A stretch of DNA of 64,000 nt from Paenibacillus sp. UNC451MF (GCF_000686845.1 NZ_JMLS01000030.1:1-64000), one strand, 5' to 3'. Shown: positions 34,391-41,704, numbered from the stretch's first letter. A program made the numbers and translations. The notes: generated from the letters alone by a model not told the origin.

Positions 34391-35434
34391 CTGGCAAGAC
34401 CTCAAAAAGAAGGATTGGATTACTTTCCACTGGATGTAGATATGGACCAGGATGATAAGCTCATTGTTCCTATAGCGAGATTTGGCATGCAAGGCTATGG
34501 AATTATAGTGAAACTGATGGGCGAGATTTATAGAAACGGATACTTTTATCAATGGGGCGAAAGGGAGCAATATGTTTTCGCAAGCAGGATTAATGTTGAC
34601 ATAAACACCATAAGCGAAGTCATAAATGAGTGCATTAAATGGGGTTTCTTCCATCAAGAACTATATGAAAGACATAATATTCTTACTTCCAAAGGATTTC
34701 AAAAAAGGTACATTGAAGCAGCAAAGCGACGTAAGGAAATAAATATGAGTCAAGACTACATTTTAATTGATGCAGCAGAGATGAGTGAGAGGTTCAAAAT
34801 CACACTCATTATAAATAATGCTGACGGAAATAAAGTAAATGTTTACATTAACAAAAGTAAAAACGACGAAACGTCTACCGAAAGTACACAAAGTAAAGTA
34901 AAGGAAAGTAAAGTAAATAAAAAAGAAAGTAATAATAAACCTAAAAGACCTCCCTCTCGGCAACAAAAAGCGTATGCCGAGGACAGTTCTCCATATCGTA
35001 TGGCATTATACCTTCATTCAAAAATCATGGAGTATGCTGAGACGTTGGGAGTTGTTCACTTAGTTCGTGATGCGAAGCTTCAAAGCTGGGCTGATGATTG
35101 TCGCAAGCTTCTTGAAAACGACAAACGAGACAAAGAAGAAATCAAACAGGTCATCGATTGGACAACTAGTAACAAGTTTTGGCGAAAAAACATTCTAAGT
35201 GCTGGCAAGCTACGTGAAAAATATAAGGACCTTTGTATCAACATGGTTGAGGAGTTAAACCAAGGAGGAGGTGCTGGAGTTGCTGAAAAAGGCGGTAGCA
35301 GGAAAGGACATGACTCAGTTCATGGCAGAAGTTCGAGCCAAAGCGGAGCTCTACAGGTCCCAGATGACGAGCTCGACAAACTCCAAAGACAGTCTTTACA
35401 AATGCTTGAGGTGTCAGGACACGGGCACCATTAA
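34391..35434 (+). CDS. phage replication initiator (DUF4373/DnaD-like), apparent CTG start
   Basis: A 347-residue protein. The N-terminal about 100 residues match the Lin1244/Lin1753-type domain (LDYFPLDVDMDQDDK), a winged-helix module found in phage initiators. A Lys/Ser-rich linker and a second helical region resembling DnaD C-terminal domains (about residues 200-290) follow. The conserved N-terminus ARPQKEGLDYFPL is read only if translation starts at CTG 34391, exactly 8 nt after AAAGGAGGT. The first conventional start (TTG 34415) would delete it and has no ribosome site. Its C-terminal 55 codons overlap the loader gene. Confidence 0.75.
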   Translation: MARPQKEGLDYFPLDVDMDQDDKLIVPIARFGMQGYGIIVKLMGEIYRNGYFYQWGEREQYVFASRINVDINTISEVINECIKWGFFHQELYERHNILTSKGFQKRYIEAAKRRKEINMSQDYILIDAAEMSERFKITLIINNADGNKVNVYINKSKNDETSTESTQSKVKESKVNKKESNNKPKRPPSRQQKAYAEDSSPYRMALYLHSKIMEYAETLGVVHLVRDAKLQSWADDCRKLLENDKRDKEEIKQVIDWTTSNKFWRKNILSAGKLREKYKDLCINMVEELNQGGGAGVAEKGGSRKGHDSVHGRSSSQSGALQVPDDELDKLQRQSLQMLEVSGHGHH

Positions 35435-36191
35435 CGAAATTATCAGAGTGGACAAGGGGGACCGGGACAAACAAGGTAATGTCATCTATCGAGAAGTTCT
35501 GAAAGTCGATGCTAACGGCAACCCTCCACTATGTGACTGCTACAAAGAACAAATCTTTGTTAATTGCAATGCAACCTCTGGAATGAAGCCAGGCGAGCAA
35601 AATCGTTTCTTCGAGAATGCTATCTTAGATCAAGAAAACAGGCACTTTTTCCAGCAGGCTAAGAAGTTCGTAGACAGTATTGATGTTCATTTAAAAGCAG
35701 GAACTTGGCTTTACATACATGGTGATAAACAGAGAGCAGAACCACGCGGGCTGAGTGCCTTTGGTACTGGAAAAAGTTATTTGACTCATTGCATCGGGAA
35801 TGAATTGACAAGGCTTAAGTATCGTTCCATTTATGTAACCGAACAGAAATTGTTTCAGGACATCAAAAGCACATACCGCAAAGACTCGGAAGAGAGTGAG
35901 GAAGAGGTCCTTTGGAGATATCATAATGTACCAATCCTGTTGATTGATGACCTATTTAAGAGCCAATACAAAGACTGGGCAGAAGATAAAATGTTTCATC
36001 TTCTGGAGGCGCGAAATTGTCCAGGAAGGGTAACTATTATCAACGGCAACTATGCACCTAACAGGATCGATATTGCTATGGAGAGGAACGGCAGCGCAGT
36101 ATCAAGCAGAATTTTCGGACAAGCTGTTCTCATGGAAATGATCGGTACTGATCGGCGCCGCAACAAACTAAGGGGGCCAGAAAGCGCATGA
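35271..36191 (+). CDS. DnaC-like helicase loader ATPase
   Basis: A 306-residue AAA+ protein. A cysteine-containing N-terminal region (CLRCQDTG, later CDC) precedes Walker A FGTGKSYL and Walker B ILLIDD. It loads the replicative helicase onto the phage origin with the initiator encoded upstream. The start is GTG 35271 or, better spaced from AAGGAGGAGG, TTG 35280. It overlaps the initiator frame by about 155-164 nt, far more than a normal coupling overlap. Confidence 0.85.
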   Translation: MLELLKKAVAGKDMTQFMAEVRAKAELYRSQMTSSTNSKDSLYKCLRCQDTGTINEIIRVDKGDRDKQGNVIYREVLKVDANGNPPLCDCYKEQIFVNCNATSGMKPGEQNRFFENAILDQENRHFFQQAKKFVDSIDVHLKAGTWLYIHGDKQRAEPRGLSAFGTGKSYLTHCIGNELTRLKYRSIYVTEQKLFQDIKSTYRKDSEESEEEVLWRYHNVPILLIDDLFKSQYKDWAEDKMFHLLEARNCPGRVTIINGNYAPNRIDIAMERNGSAVSSRIFGQAVLMEMIGTDRRRNKLRGPESA

Positions 36192-36313
36192 ATAAACATG
36201 TTGATGACTTCGAGTTCGACTTAAACACAGAAAAATTATGTGAAATGATGGCTGAAGAGTTGCGCCGGGAATATGAGGAAATGCGTAAGGAGGATGCCAA
36301 AAATGCTCGATAG
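36188..36313 (+). CDS. small acidic phage protein
   Basis: A 41-residue acidic helical protein whose ATG overlaps the loader stop (ATGA). Its last codons overlap the next gene. Function unknown. Confidence 0.5.
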   Translation: MNKHVDDFEFDLNTEKLCEMMAEELRREYEEMRKEDAKNAR

Positions 36314-36590
36314 CTTGGTGGTCCTTAAACATCAGCGTCAGAATCTTTACGTTTGCTTGGAAGATTTAGATTTTGTTTGGGATGAGAAAAATATTTCAAC
36401 AGCTAGTCAGATGTGGAATGAAGGGTTAAGTGTTTGGGATATGGCCCGATCTTTTGAAAGAGATATCGATGAAGTGACTTTGTTAATCATGGACTTAAAA
36501 CGCCGCGGTCGCATACAAGATAGACCAGGCGGCGCATGGGGAAGGAGGATGCCCCTTGATATCACAGCAAAAGGATGTCCGACCTGCTAA
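36303..36590 (+). CDS. hypothetical phage protein, HTH-like
   Basis: A 95-residue protein containing a segment (SQMWNEGLSVWDMARSFERD) with helix-turn-helix character. The ATG at 36303 follows AAGGAGG inside the preceding small gene. Possibly a small early regulator; no family assigned. Confidence 0.6.
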   Translation: MLDSLVVLKHQRQNLYVCLEDLDFVWDEKNISTASQMWNEGLSVWDMARSFERDIDEVTLLIMDLKRRGRIQDRPGGAWGRRMPLDITAKGCPTC

Positions 36591-36798
36591 GCAAGACATG
36601 CAGCCCATATACGACATGTTCGTAAGCTGGGCTGGACGTCCACTTAAACGGCAGGAGTCTAATCTGATAAATCATGCATTTAGTGATAATAGGACGATCA
36701 ATTTAATTACCAAAGTCATTTTCTCCATTCGTCCTGCAAAGGCAGCAGTGATTGCCGACAAGAATCAAACAGTTATAGAGGATTATTTGAAACTTTAG
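36556..36798 (+). CDS. hypothetical phage protein
   Basis: An 80-residue basic protein, TTG start 6 nt after GGAAGGAGG and 35-nt overlap with the previous gene. No domain recognised. Confidence 0.55.
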   Translation: MISQQKDVRPAKQDMQPIYDMFVSWAGRPLKRQESNLINHAFSDNRTINLITKVIFSIRPAKAAVIADKNQTVIEDYLKL

Positions 36799-36811
36799 GA
36801 GGTAGGAGCTC

Positions 36812-37018
36812 ATGAGAAAGGAACAACGGAATTTAGTTGAAGATATGTTGCTGTTGCGCACGAAATGGAATCCTGATAGCAAGTATCCGCTTATGGCTCA
36901 AGCAGCTTGGTTAGAGGCTGTGGAGCGCGCAGTTGAAGCTGAAGCTAAGGTAGAGCAGCTTAATGAAATGTTAATTGAAAAGGACAAGGAAATAGAGCGT
37001 TTAAAGAATGGCCTCTAG
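36812..37018 (+). CDS. small coiled-coil phage protein
   Basis: A 68-residue protein whose C-terminal half (VEAEAKVEQLNEMLIEKDK) is a clear coiled coil. AGGAGG precedes the ATG. Unknown function. Confidence 0.6.
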   Translation: MRKEQRNLVEDMLLLRTKWNPDSKYPLMAQAAWLEAVERAVEAEAKVEQLNEMLIEKDKEIERLKNGL

Positions 37019-37065
37019 GTTGTTAGGTAACAAAATGAATAAATTTGTCCATAAGGAGTGTTCGT

Positions 37066-37257
37066 ATGAAAGCAATTATAACGGTAACAGTAGAAATTGA
37101 AATTGATGTGCCTAATGAATATTATCCCCCTGAGTGTGACACAGACGAAAAAAGACTCGCTTACGAAATAGAAAGTTATGATAATGGCGAGGGCGATATT
37201 ATGCAACTACTTTCAAACGAGTCAAAAATGACAATTGTAGGTAAAGTAATTCGATGA
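37066..37257 (+). CDS. hypothetical phage protein
   Basis: A 63-residue acidic protein beginning with alternating hydrophobic residues (IITVTVEIEIDV, a beta strand). AAGGAG precedes the ATG at 37066. Unknown function. Confidence 0.6.
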   Translation: MKAIITVTVEIEIDVPNEYYPPECDTDEKRLAYEIESYDNGEGDIMQLLSNESKMTIVGKVIR

Positions 37258-37274
37258 ATAGGCGGGAAAAGTAC

Positions 37275-37394
37275 ATGAACTTATTTGATAATGTGATTGG
37301 TTTCTTCAAATCATTCTGCTCCTACTGGAGGTTGAACATAGATTTTCGAATATCTTTAACTATATCTGTAATTGCAATTTTCATTCAATTTTGA
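37275..37394 (+). CDS. 39-residue membrane microprotein
   Basis: A short frame with aromatic N-terminal half and a hydrophobic C-terminal helix (about residues 25-39). Upstream GGCGGG is a weak ribosome site. Stops just before the convergent minus-strand gene. Tentative. Confidence 0.4.
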   Translation: MNLFDNVIGFFKSFCSYWRLNIDFRISLTISVIAIFIQF

Positions 37395-37400
37395 GGATAA

Positions 37401-37868
37401 TTATCTCTTAAGGATCGAGATAACAAGAGCACAAACGGAAATTGCTATAGGTAGGAACTTCCATAAAAGCTCCCTTTTCCTTTCTGTGAGGTAGTCCAAT
37501 CCCCTAAGTGAAATGATCCAATTATCGCATTCCTGTTTTTCGCCAGTTGGAGTCTGAGTCGAATCGACAACATAGCACTCAGTAACGTGTTCAACGTACT
37601 TAACTTCTTCTAACTCTTGTAAACATGAGAGCACGATCGCATTGCAATGGATGTCGGCAAGCTCTTCTACAGAATGGGGCCGTTTTAAAAGTCTCTTTAT
37701 GATTGCTCGTTTGTATTTGTTCATATTAATTGCTCTCTTCCTTGAAATTGTAAAACCTAGATAACTTCCATTATTCGACAATGGAGAAGAATATCCTCTT
37801 TCATGGAATGATGTGACCGGCATCTGTCTGGAATTGGTAACAAAATGTATATTGAGGAACTTGGGCAT
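37401..37868 (-). CDS. hypothetical phage protein with C-terminal TM helix
   Basis: A 155-residue protein: a winged-helix-like middle (HSVEELADIHCNAIVL) and a hydrophobic C-terminal helix followed by a short basic tail, as in tail-anchored proteins. It is the only leftward gene among the rightward early genes, typical of a moron. The ATG at 37868 lies 8 nt after GGGAGG; that site is inside a perfect hairpin (37877-37894). An internal ATG at 37724 would give 107 residues. Function unknown. Confidence 0.55.
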   Translation of the reverse strand: MPKFLNIHFVTNSRQMPVTSFHERGYSSPLSNNGSYLGFTISRKRAINMNKYKRAIIKRLLKRPHSVEELADIHCNAIVLSCLQELEEVKYVEHVTECYVVDSTQTPTGEKQECDNWIISLRGLDYLTERKRELLWKFLPIAISVCALVISILKR

Positions 37869-37876
37869 AAAAAAAA

Positions 37877-37894
37877 CCTCCCTTAAGTGGGAGG
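37877..37894 (-). promoter_or_regulatory. hairpin that buries the ribosome site
   Basis: CCTCCC-TTAAGT-GGGAGG: a perfect 6-bp stem in which the 3' arm (minus strand) is the Shine-Dalgarno sequence of the gene starting at 37868, followed by eight T residues. It can act as terminator or as translation lock. Confidence 0.45.
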
Positions 37895-38006
37895 AGAGTG
37901 GAGAGTGAAGAGAATGGTTTTCACATTAATAGTATACAGCATTGATAGAAAAGAGTGCGTAGGGTACCATCACTGAATATTTAAGATTATAGATTGGAGG
38001 GGTAAC

Positions 38007-38138
38007 ATGCAACAAGGAAAATGGGAACAAACAATTATGTATGTTAAAAGAAACGAACAAGGGGTTATTATTCAAGCTCAAGAGGAGCGACCAGAAGACT
38101 ATCCTGAGGAACCAGCGTACCGAGTAATTGGAGATTAA
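38007..38138 (+). CDS. small acidic phage protein
   Basis: A 43-residue protein with an acidic Pro/Glu-rich tail (RPEDYPEEPAYR). GGAGGGG precedes the ATG by about 6 nt. Unknown function. Confidence 0.55.
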   Translation: MQQGKWEQTIMYVKRNEQGVIIQAQEERPEDYPEEPAYRVIGD

Positions 38139-38150
38139 GGAGGTCTTAGT

Positions 38151-38549
38151 GTGCTGCAGTTAATTAAAAACGAAATCATAGTCTATGAAGGTATTAAACA
38201 AGGTAAGAGCCGGCACGAGATATCGACTGATAGCGGTCTTCACAAAGCTACTGTTAGTAAATTTATTAATATCCTGCATAGGCTTTGGCTCATCGAATAT
38301 GTGGGAAGAAAGGAAAAAATAAAGATTTACCGGGCGGTGTCTTGCGAATATGTCGAAGTAGGGGGATACCAGGAAGAACCCGATGTCGATAGATTGTTAC
38401 AAAAAAGCATAGATATTCGATTAACAGATGATCAAATGTTCTATCTTCGGAATCACAAAAAAATGAAGCGTTCCGTTTTAGCAAAAAAGTTAGGAGTCAC
38501 GAAACTGGCACTTAATTTCACGTTAGACAAGCTTAGTAAAAGTAATTGA
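38151..38549 (+). CDS. winged-helix DNA-binding phage protein
   Basis: A 132-residue protein with an N-terminal HTH/winged helix (KSRHEISTDSGLHKATVSKF, residues about 19-38) and a second HTH-like C-terminal segment (MKRSVLAKKLGVTKLALNF). GTG start after AAGGAGG. Probable early-to-middle transcription regulator placed just before the ArpU-like gene. Confidence 0.65.
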   Translation: MLQLIKNEIIVYEGIKQGKSRHEISTDSGLHKATVSKFINILHRLWLIEYVGRKEKIKIYRAVSCEYVEVGGYQEEPDVDRLLQKSIDIRLTDDQMFYLRNHKKMKRSVLAKKLGVTKLALNFTLDKLSKSN

Positions 38550-38560
38550 ATTAAAGAAGA

Positions 38561-38597
38561 TTCCCCAGCGTATGCCTTGGTCGGAGGCGCTGGGGAA
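38561..38597 (+). terminator. hairpin between regulator genes
   Basis: A perfect 10-bp stem (TTCCCCAGCG with CGCTGGGGAA) and 17-nt loop, but without a T-run; a weak terminator or processing site. Confidence 0.4.
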
Positions 38598-38644
38598 TAT
38601 ACGTTCCTATCATCACTATATCATAGAGGATGGTGTTAAGGAAT

Positions 38645-39121
38645 ATGGGACAACTGAAAATCACTTTTCCAATGGAAATTGATAGAGAAGCAACGCGGCA
38701 GGCCGTAGAGGAACGACTTGAGTCTGCCCGGATATATAAACAGCTCGGTTTTATACGCAGGGAAACAAAAACTACAGCTTCATATGAACTAAGAGAAGGT
38801 GGGACCACTAATATCATATCTAAAGCAGCGGAAAATGCAGCGATTTATAACGTAGATACTGAAGCTAGGCTGCAGCAAAAGCAGGAACAAGTTGAAATGG
38901 CTGTATCCAAACTAAATCGGACTGAGCGGCAAATCATTGAGAAACGATTTATGGAAGATGATGAAATCTTTGATTATCATGTGTTTAATGATTTGCATAT
39001 GAGTGAGAGGAAATACTACCGGATGAAATCTAGTGCAATCTACAAGCTGGCTTTTGCTCTCCGACTTGAGGTTTATGTAGAGCCGCGAGATATAGGGAAG
39101 CAGCCATCTGAAATAGCTTAG
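38645..39121 (+). CDS. ArpU-family late transcription regulator
   Basis: A 158-residue protein matching the ArpU family found at the end of early regions in Firmicute phages. It has an N-terminal amphipathic part, a coiled-coil middle and a sigma-4-like C-terminal HTH (LNRTERQIIEKRF, later MSERKYYRMKSSAIYKLAF). ArpU-type proteins are thought to switch on late genes. The ATG at 38645 follows AAGGAAT. The repeat arrays at 39971 and 40263 are candidate targets. Confidence 0.8.
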   Translation: MGQLKITFPMEIDREATRQAVEERLESARIYKQLGFIRRETKTTASYELREGGTTNIISKAAENAAIYNVDTEARLQQKQEQVEMAVSKLNRTERQIIEKRFMEDDEIFDYHVFNDLHMSERKYYRMKSSAIYKLAFALRLEVYVEPRDIGKQPSEIA

Positions 39122-39285
39122 AATTACACAGATAATTGGCAGGTAGTAGGTGGAAGTCGTGTATGTGGCTATTTAGAACATGATCCCCATTTCTAAATGA
39201 ATACCTTTGGGTGCTATATTTTTATATTAACTTTGAAAATATTGTATACTATTTTTAAAGAAAGAAATGTTGGGGGTGATGGTAA

Positions 39286-39921
39286 TTGGTAAAAAAATAT
39301 TGGGAAAGCATAGTACCATACTTAACCATAGCAACAGTATTGCTAGTAATGTTATTTGTTATAACAGTCTGGCTTAAAGCTTTGGGATTCGAATCAACTT
39401 ATATTGTCGCTTGGATTGGTTTTCTTGGTTCAATTCTTGGTGGAATTATTGGAGGGGTAGTTACTTATTTAGGGGTTAAGCTGACATTAGAACATCAAGA
39501 AAAAAGTAGGTTTTTAGAAAGTTTCAATAAAAAGATAACAGTGGTAGACGAAGCAGTGGATAATTTAAAGTCTATAGTTTCATTAAGTATGTTATTTGTT
39601 AATTATGGGGATCCAGTTGGGATCGATAAAGGAAAATATATAATAAATCAACTTATTATTTTTAACGAGAAACTTGAAGTCCAGTTACCTAAATTAAGAG
39701 AAACGATAGATTTCGATGTGTATTATATGATTGACCTATATTCACGCAAACTTTTGACATTAAAACCACCAGAAGGCATAAGCATGGATGAACATTTGCT
39801 TTGTTATTATTATGATTCGGAAAAGATTGATGAATACTTAGACAGTGCACAGAGAATCTGTGGAGAACTCTTTAATTATAAGGATAAATTAGTAAAGAAA
39901 TACTACGGGCACTCATATTGA
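39286..39921 (+). CDS. two-TM membrane protein (phage cargo)
   Basis: A 211-residue protein with two N-terminal transmembrane helices (about residues 11-33 and 39-62, the second glycine-rich) and a cytosolic helical domain of about 145 residues. TTG start after GGGGGTGATGG. A/T-rich compared with the structural genes. No family recognised. Membrane-anchored cytosolic domains of this kind are common in superinfection exclusion and abortive infection proteins; this is only an analogy. Confidence 0.6.
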   Translation: MVKKYWESIVPYLTIATVLLVMLFVITVWLKALGFESTYIVAWIGFLGSILGGIIGGVVTYLGVKLTLEHQEKSRFLESFNKKITVVDEAVDNLKSIVSLSMLFVNYGDPVGIDKGKYIINQLIIFNEKLEVQLPKLRETIDFDVYYMIDLYSRKLLTLKPPEGISMDEHLLCYYYDSEKIDEYLDSAQRICGELFNYKDKLVKKYYGHSY

Positions 39922-39970
39922 ATATCTAATTGCTTTAGCGGCATCTAAGCAAATATTGCAACCTAAAAAG

Positions 39971-40014
39971 TGGCGGATAAAAAGCAGATTTTTGGCAGTA
40001 AAACGACAGAACAT
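39971..40014 (+). repeat. array 1: four 11-bp direct repeats
   Basis: Consecutive 11-mers TGGCGGATAAA, AAGCAGATTTT, TGGCAGTAAAA, CGACAGAACAT. The 11-bp step puts each copy on nearly the same face of the helix. An extended -10 box starts 16 bp after the array. Confidence 0.75.
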
Positions 40015-40027
40015 TTGCCTCCGGAGG

Positions 40028-40036
40028 TGTTATAGT
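40028..40036 (+). promoter_or_regulatory. extended -10 promoter 1
   Basis: TGT-TATAGT, 16 bp past array 1, without a -35 hexamer at the usual place; the array replaces it. Transcription would start near 40043. Confidence 0.55.
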
Positions 40037-40262
40037 AATAGTGTGGAAAATAGAAAGACGGTACGTGCAAAGAAGTCGTAGTCAAAATGCTGCGGCTCTT
40101 TCGTGCGTATGTCTAGCTTCCTTACGCTCTTATCATTATATATTGAATTTGAATTCACCACTTTACAATTATAATGGCCAACGTGACAAGGCTTATGAAA
40201 ATGGCAGATACACTGATAATAATCGTTGAATACTGGATGCGTGTACTGAAATTAGTTTAAAG
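40037..40262. other. intergenic stretch between the two arrays
   Basis: No convincing gene. It contains a possible promoter (TTGAAT 40149, 15-bp spacer, TATAAT 40170-40175), one stray repeat unit (TGGCAGATACA 40202-40212) and a 19-codon frame starting at 40201 (MADTLIIIVEYWMRVLKLV) after AAGG. All are tentative. Confidence 0.35.
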
Positions 40263-40306
40263 TGGCAGACAAATGGCAGATATTTGGAAGAAATATGGCA
40301 GAACAT
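40263..40306 (+). repeat. array 2: four 11-bp direct repeats
   Basis: Consecutive 11-mers TGGCAGACAAA, TGGCAGATATT, TGGAAGAAATA, TGGCAGAACAT: the cleaner copy. Same unit length, number, orientation and end (AGAACATTTG) as array 1, 292 bp upstream. Confidence 0.8.
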
Positions 40307-40319
40307 TTGTTTTAATGTA

Positions 40320-40328
40320 TGCTATATT
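40320..40328 (+). promoter_or_regulatory. extended -10 promoter 2
   Basis: TGC-TATATT, exactly 16 bp past array 2, again without a -35 hexamer. A start near 40335 would transcribe the TIR-like gene and downstream genes, and would run antisense to the microprotein at 40378-40470. Confidence 0.6.
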
Positions 40329-40377
40329 TGTATTGGGATAACTTGAAAAGATGGATCGTTGAGGTACAGGAACCCGC

Positions 40378-40470
40378 CTAGTGTTGTAAAGATTGCAGGT
40401 AATTAGTAGCAGTGTATATTAGTAAGAGAGCAATTCCTGCTGCAAATGCACTAATTAGTGTCTTTCTCAA
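40378..40470 (-). CDS. 30-residue membrane microprotein, antisense to promoter 2 transcript
   Basis: A TTG-started frame, 8 nt after AAGGAGGTGG (perfect site), encoding a basic N-terminus (MRKT), one hydrophobic helix (about residues 5-22) and a short polar tail. Size and layout resemble type I toxins or other phage membrane peptides. Its mRNA would be overlapped by the rightward transcript from promoter 2. Confidence 0.5.
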   Translation of the reverse strand: MRKTLISAFAAGIALLLIYTATNYLQSLQH

Positions 40471-40563
40471 ATTGACCACCTCCTTTTGACCTATATTGCT
40501 TTCAACGGAATAGGAGGAAATACCTTCCTAATGTCGAAAGTAAATTCAATTGGAGGGAATTAT

Positions 40564-41454
40564 ATGAGCGAGTACAAAGATAAAAAATGCTTTATTGTAA
40601 CACCTATTGGTGGTGATAATACTGATATAAGGAGAGCTGCGGAGGGAGTTATCGATGCAGTAATAATGCCACTTCTTATAGAATTTGGTTTTGAGCCTGC
40701 TAATATTACTGTGGCGCATAGAATGCCTCACCCTGGTTCAATTAATAAACAGGTGATTACAAGAATCTTAGAGGATGACATTGTAATCGCAAACTTAACC
40801 AATCTCAATCCAAATGTGATGTATGAACTGGCTGTTCGACATGCATCAAGGAAACCTGTAATACAAATATGTGAACAAGGCACGAGGCTTCCTTTTGATA
40901 TTATAGAAGAGAGGACAATCTTCTACACTAATGATATGCTTGGAACTGTTCAACTTAAGGAAGGACTCTCATCTACTATTGCTGAGATTCTTAAGGGTGA
41001 CCATCAGCCAGATAATCCTATATATAGAGTTATTGAAAGTAATTTGATTCAAAATGCAGATTTAAAAGATGCAGATAAGTATATGATTAGTCGTTTAGAC
41101 CAACTTGAGGGAGTAATTCTGAAATTGGTTAACAAAAACAATAAGATATCAACTAACAAAAATAAATCAAGAGTTCGTAGTAATAGAACATTTTTTATTC
41201 ATTTTATAGGTGAGTCAAAGGAGTTTAATGATGCTATTGGAGAGATACAATTTGAATTATTTAGCCATGGCGTATTTATCGATAACGCTAATGAGTTGGT
41301 AGTACCTCCTTCATTAAAAGAAGCTGGAATCAAAGCAGCAGCAATAAACATTGAAGACCCCGATGGTTCTATTAATCTTGATATTTTTCAACACATTGTT
41401 AACTCAGTGTTTGAAAAGCACAACCTTGAAATTGATCATATCAGCTTATCATGA
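40564..41454 (+). CDS. TIR/nucleoside deoxyribosyltransferase-like protein
   Basis: A 296-residue protein. The N-terminal about 130 residues have the CFIVTPIGG start, DDIVIANLTNLNPNVMYELA with candidate catalytic E88, and RKPVIQICE. These are features of the TIR/deoxyribosyltransferase-like superfamily, whose members cleave N-glycosidic bonds in nucleosides or NAD. A linker and an unrecognised C-terminal domain (about residues 205-296, FFIHFIGESKEF) follow. GGAGGG precedes the ATG at 40564. In bacterial and phage genomes such proteins often act as defence effectors; that role here is inference. A/T-rich cargo gene. Confidence 0.65.
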   Translation: MSEYKDKKCFIVTPIGGDNTDIRRAAEGVIDAVIMPLLIEFGFEPANITVAHRMPHPGSINKQVITRILEDDIVIANLTNLNPNVMYELAVRHASRKPVIQICEQGTRLPFDIIEERTIFYTNDMLGTVQLKEGLSSTIAEILKGDHQPDNPIYRVIESNLIQNADLKDADKYMISRLDQLEGVILKLVNKNNKISTNKNKSRVRSNRTFFIHFIGESKEFNDAIGEIQFELFSHGVFIDNANELVVPPSLKEAGIKAAAINIEDPDGSINLDIFQHIVNSVFEKHNLEIDHISLS

Positions 41455-41521
41455 AATTAGGGAAGGTTATAATTCGAACGCTGCTGATAAGCAGCATTTC
41501 GCTCAAAAAGTAAGGCAGATT

Positions 41522-41686
41522 ATGAAAAGAGTCGCTTATTACGGCTCTTTTTGTTTTGGAAAGATCACGCATTTGACAGGGGGAGCCGATGAAGAAATTG
41601 AGTGTCAAAAACCTTCAATTAGCAAGGCAGTAGAGATGCTTGGCTACGAATGGGGAGTAAGAAATATTCTACTTGCGCCCGCTTGA
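41522..41686 (+). CDS. small hypothetical phage protein
   Basis: A 54-residue protein (MKRVAYYGSFCFGKI at the start, ending WGVRNILLAPA). AAGG precedes the ATG at 41522. Unknown; commonly sized for regulators next to phage recombinases. Confidence 0.5.
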   Translation: MKRVAYYGSFCFGKITHLTGGADEEIECQKPSISKAVEMLGYEWGVRNILLAPA

Positions 41687-41704
41687 TAAGGACGGTGATT
41701 TGAA

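Noticed and set aside
39137-39220. Third, degenerate repeat array upstream of the two-TM gene
   Set aside because: TGGCAG and AGAACAT are present 38 bp apart (37 in array 2) but the middle units do not match, and the TGCTATATT box is 33 bp away instead of 16. Mentioned only as a possibility.
40041-40229. 62-codon plus-strand frame starting at GTG 40041
   Set aside because: Begins before the predicted transcription start, has no ribosome site, and overlaps other signals.
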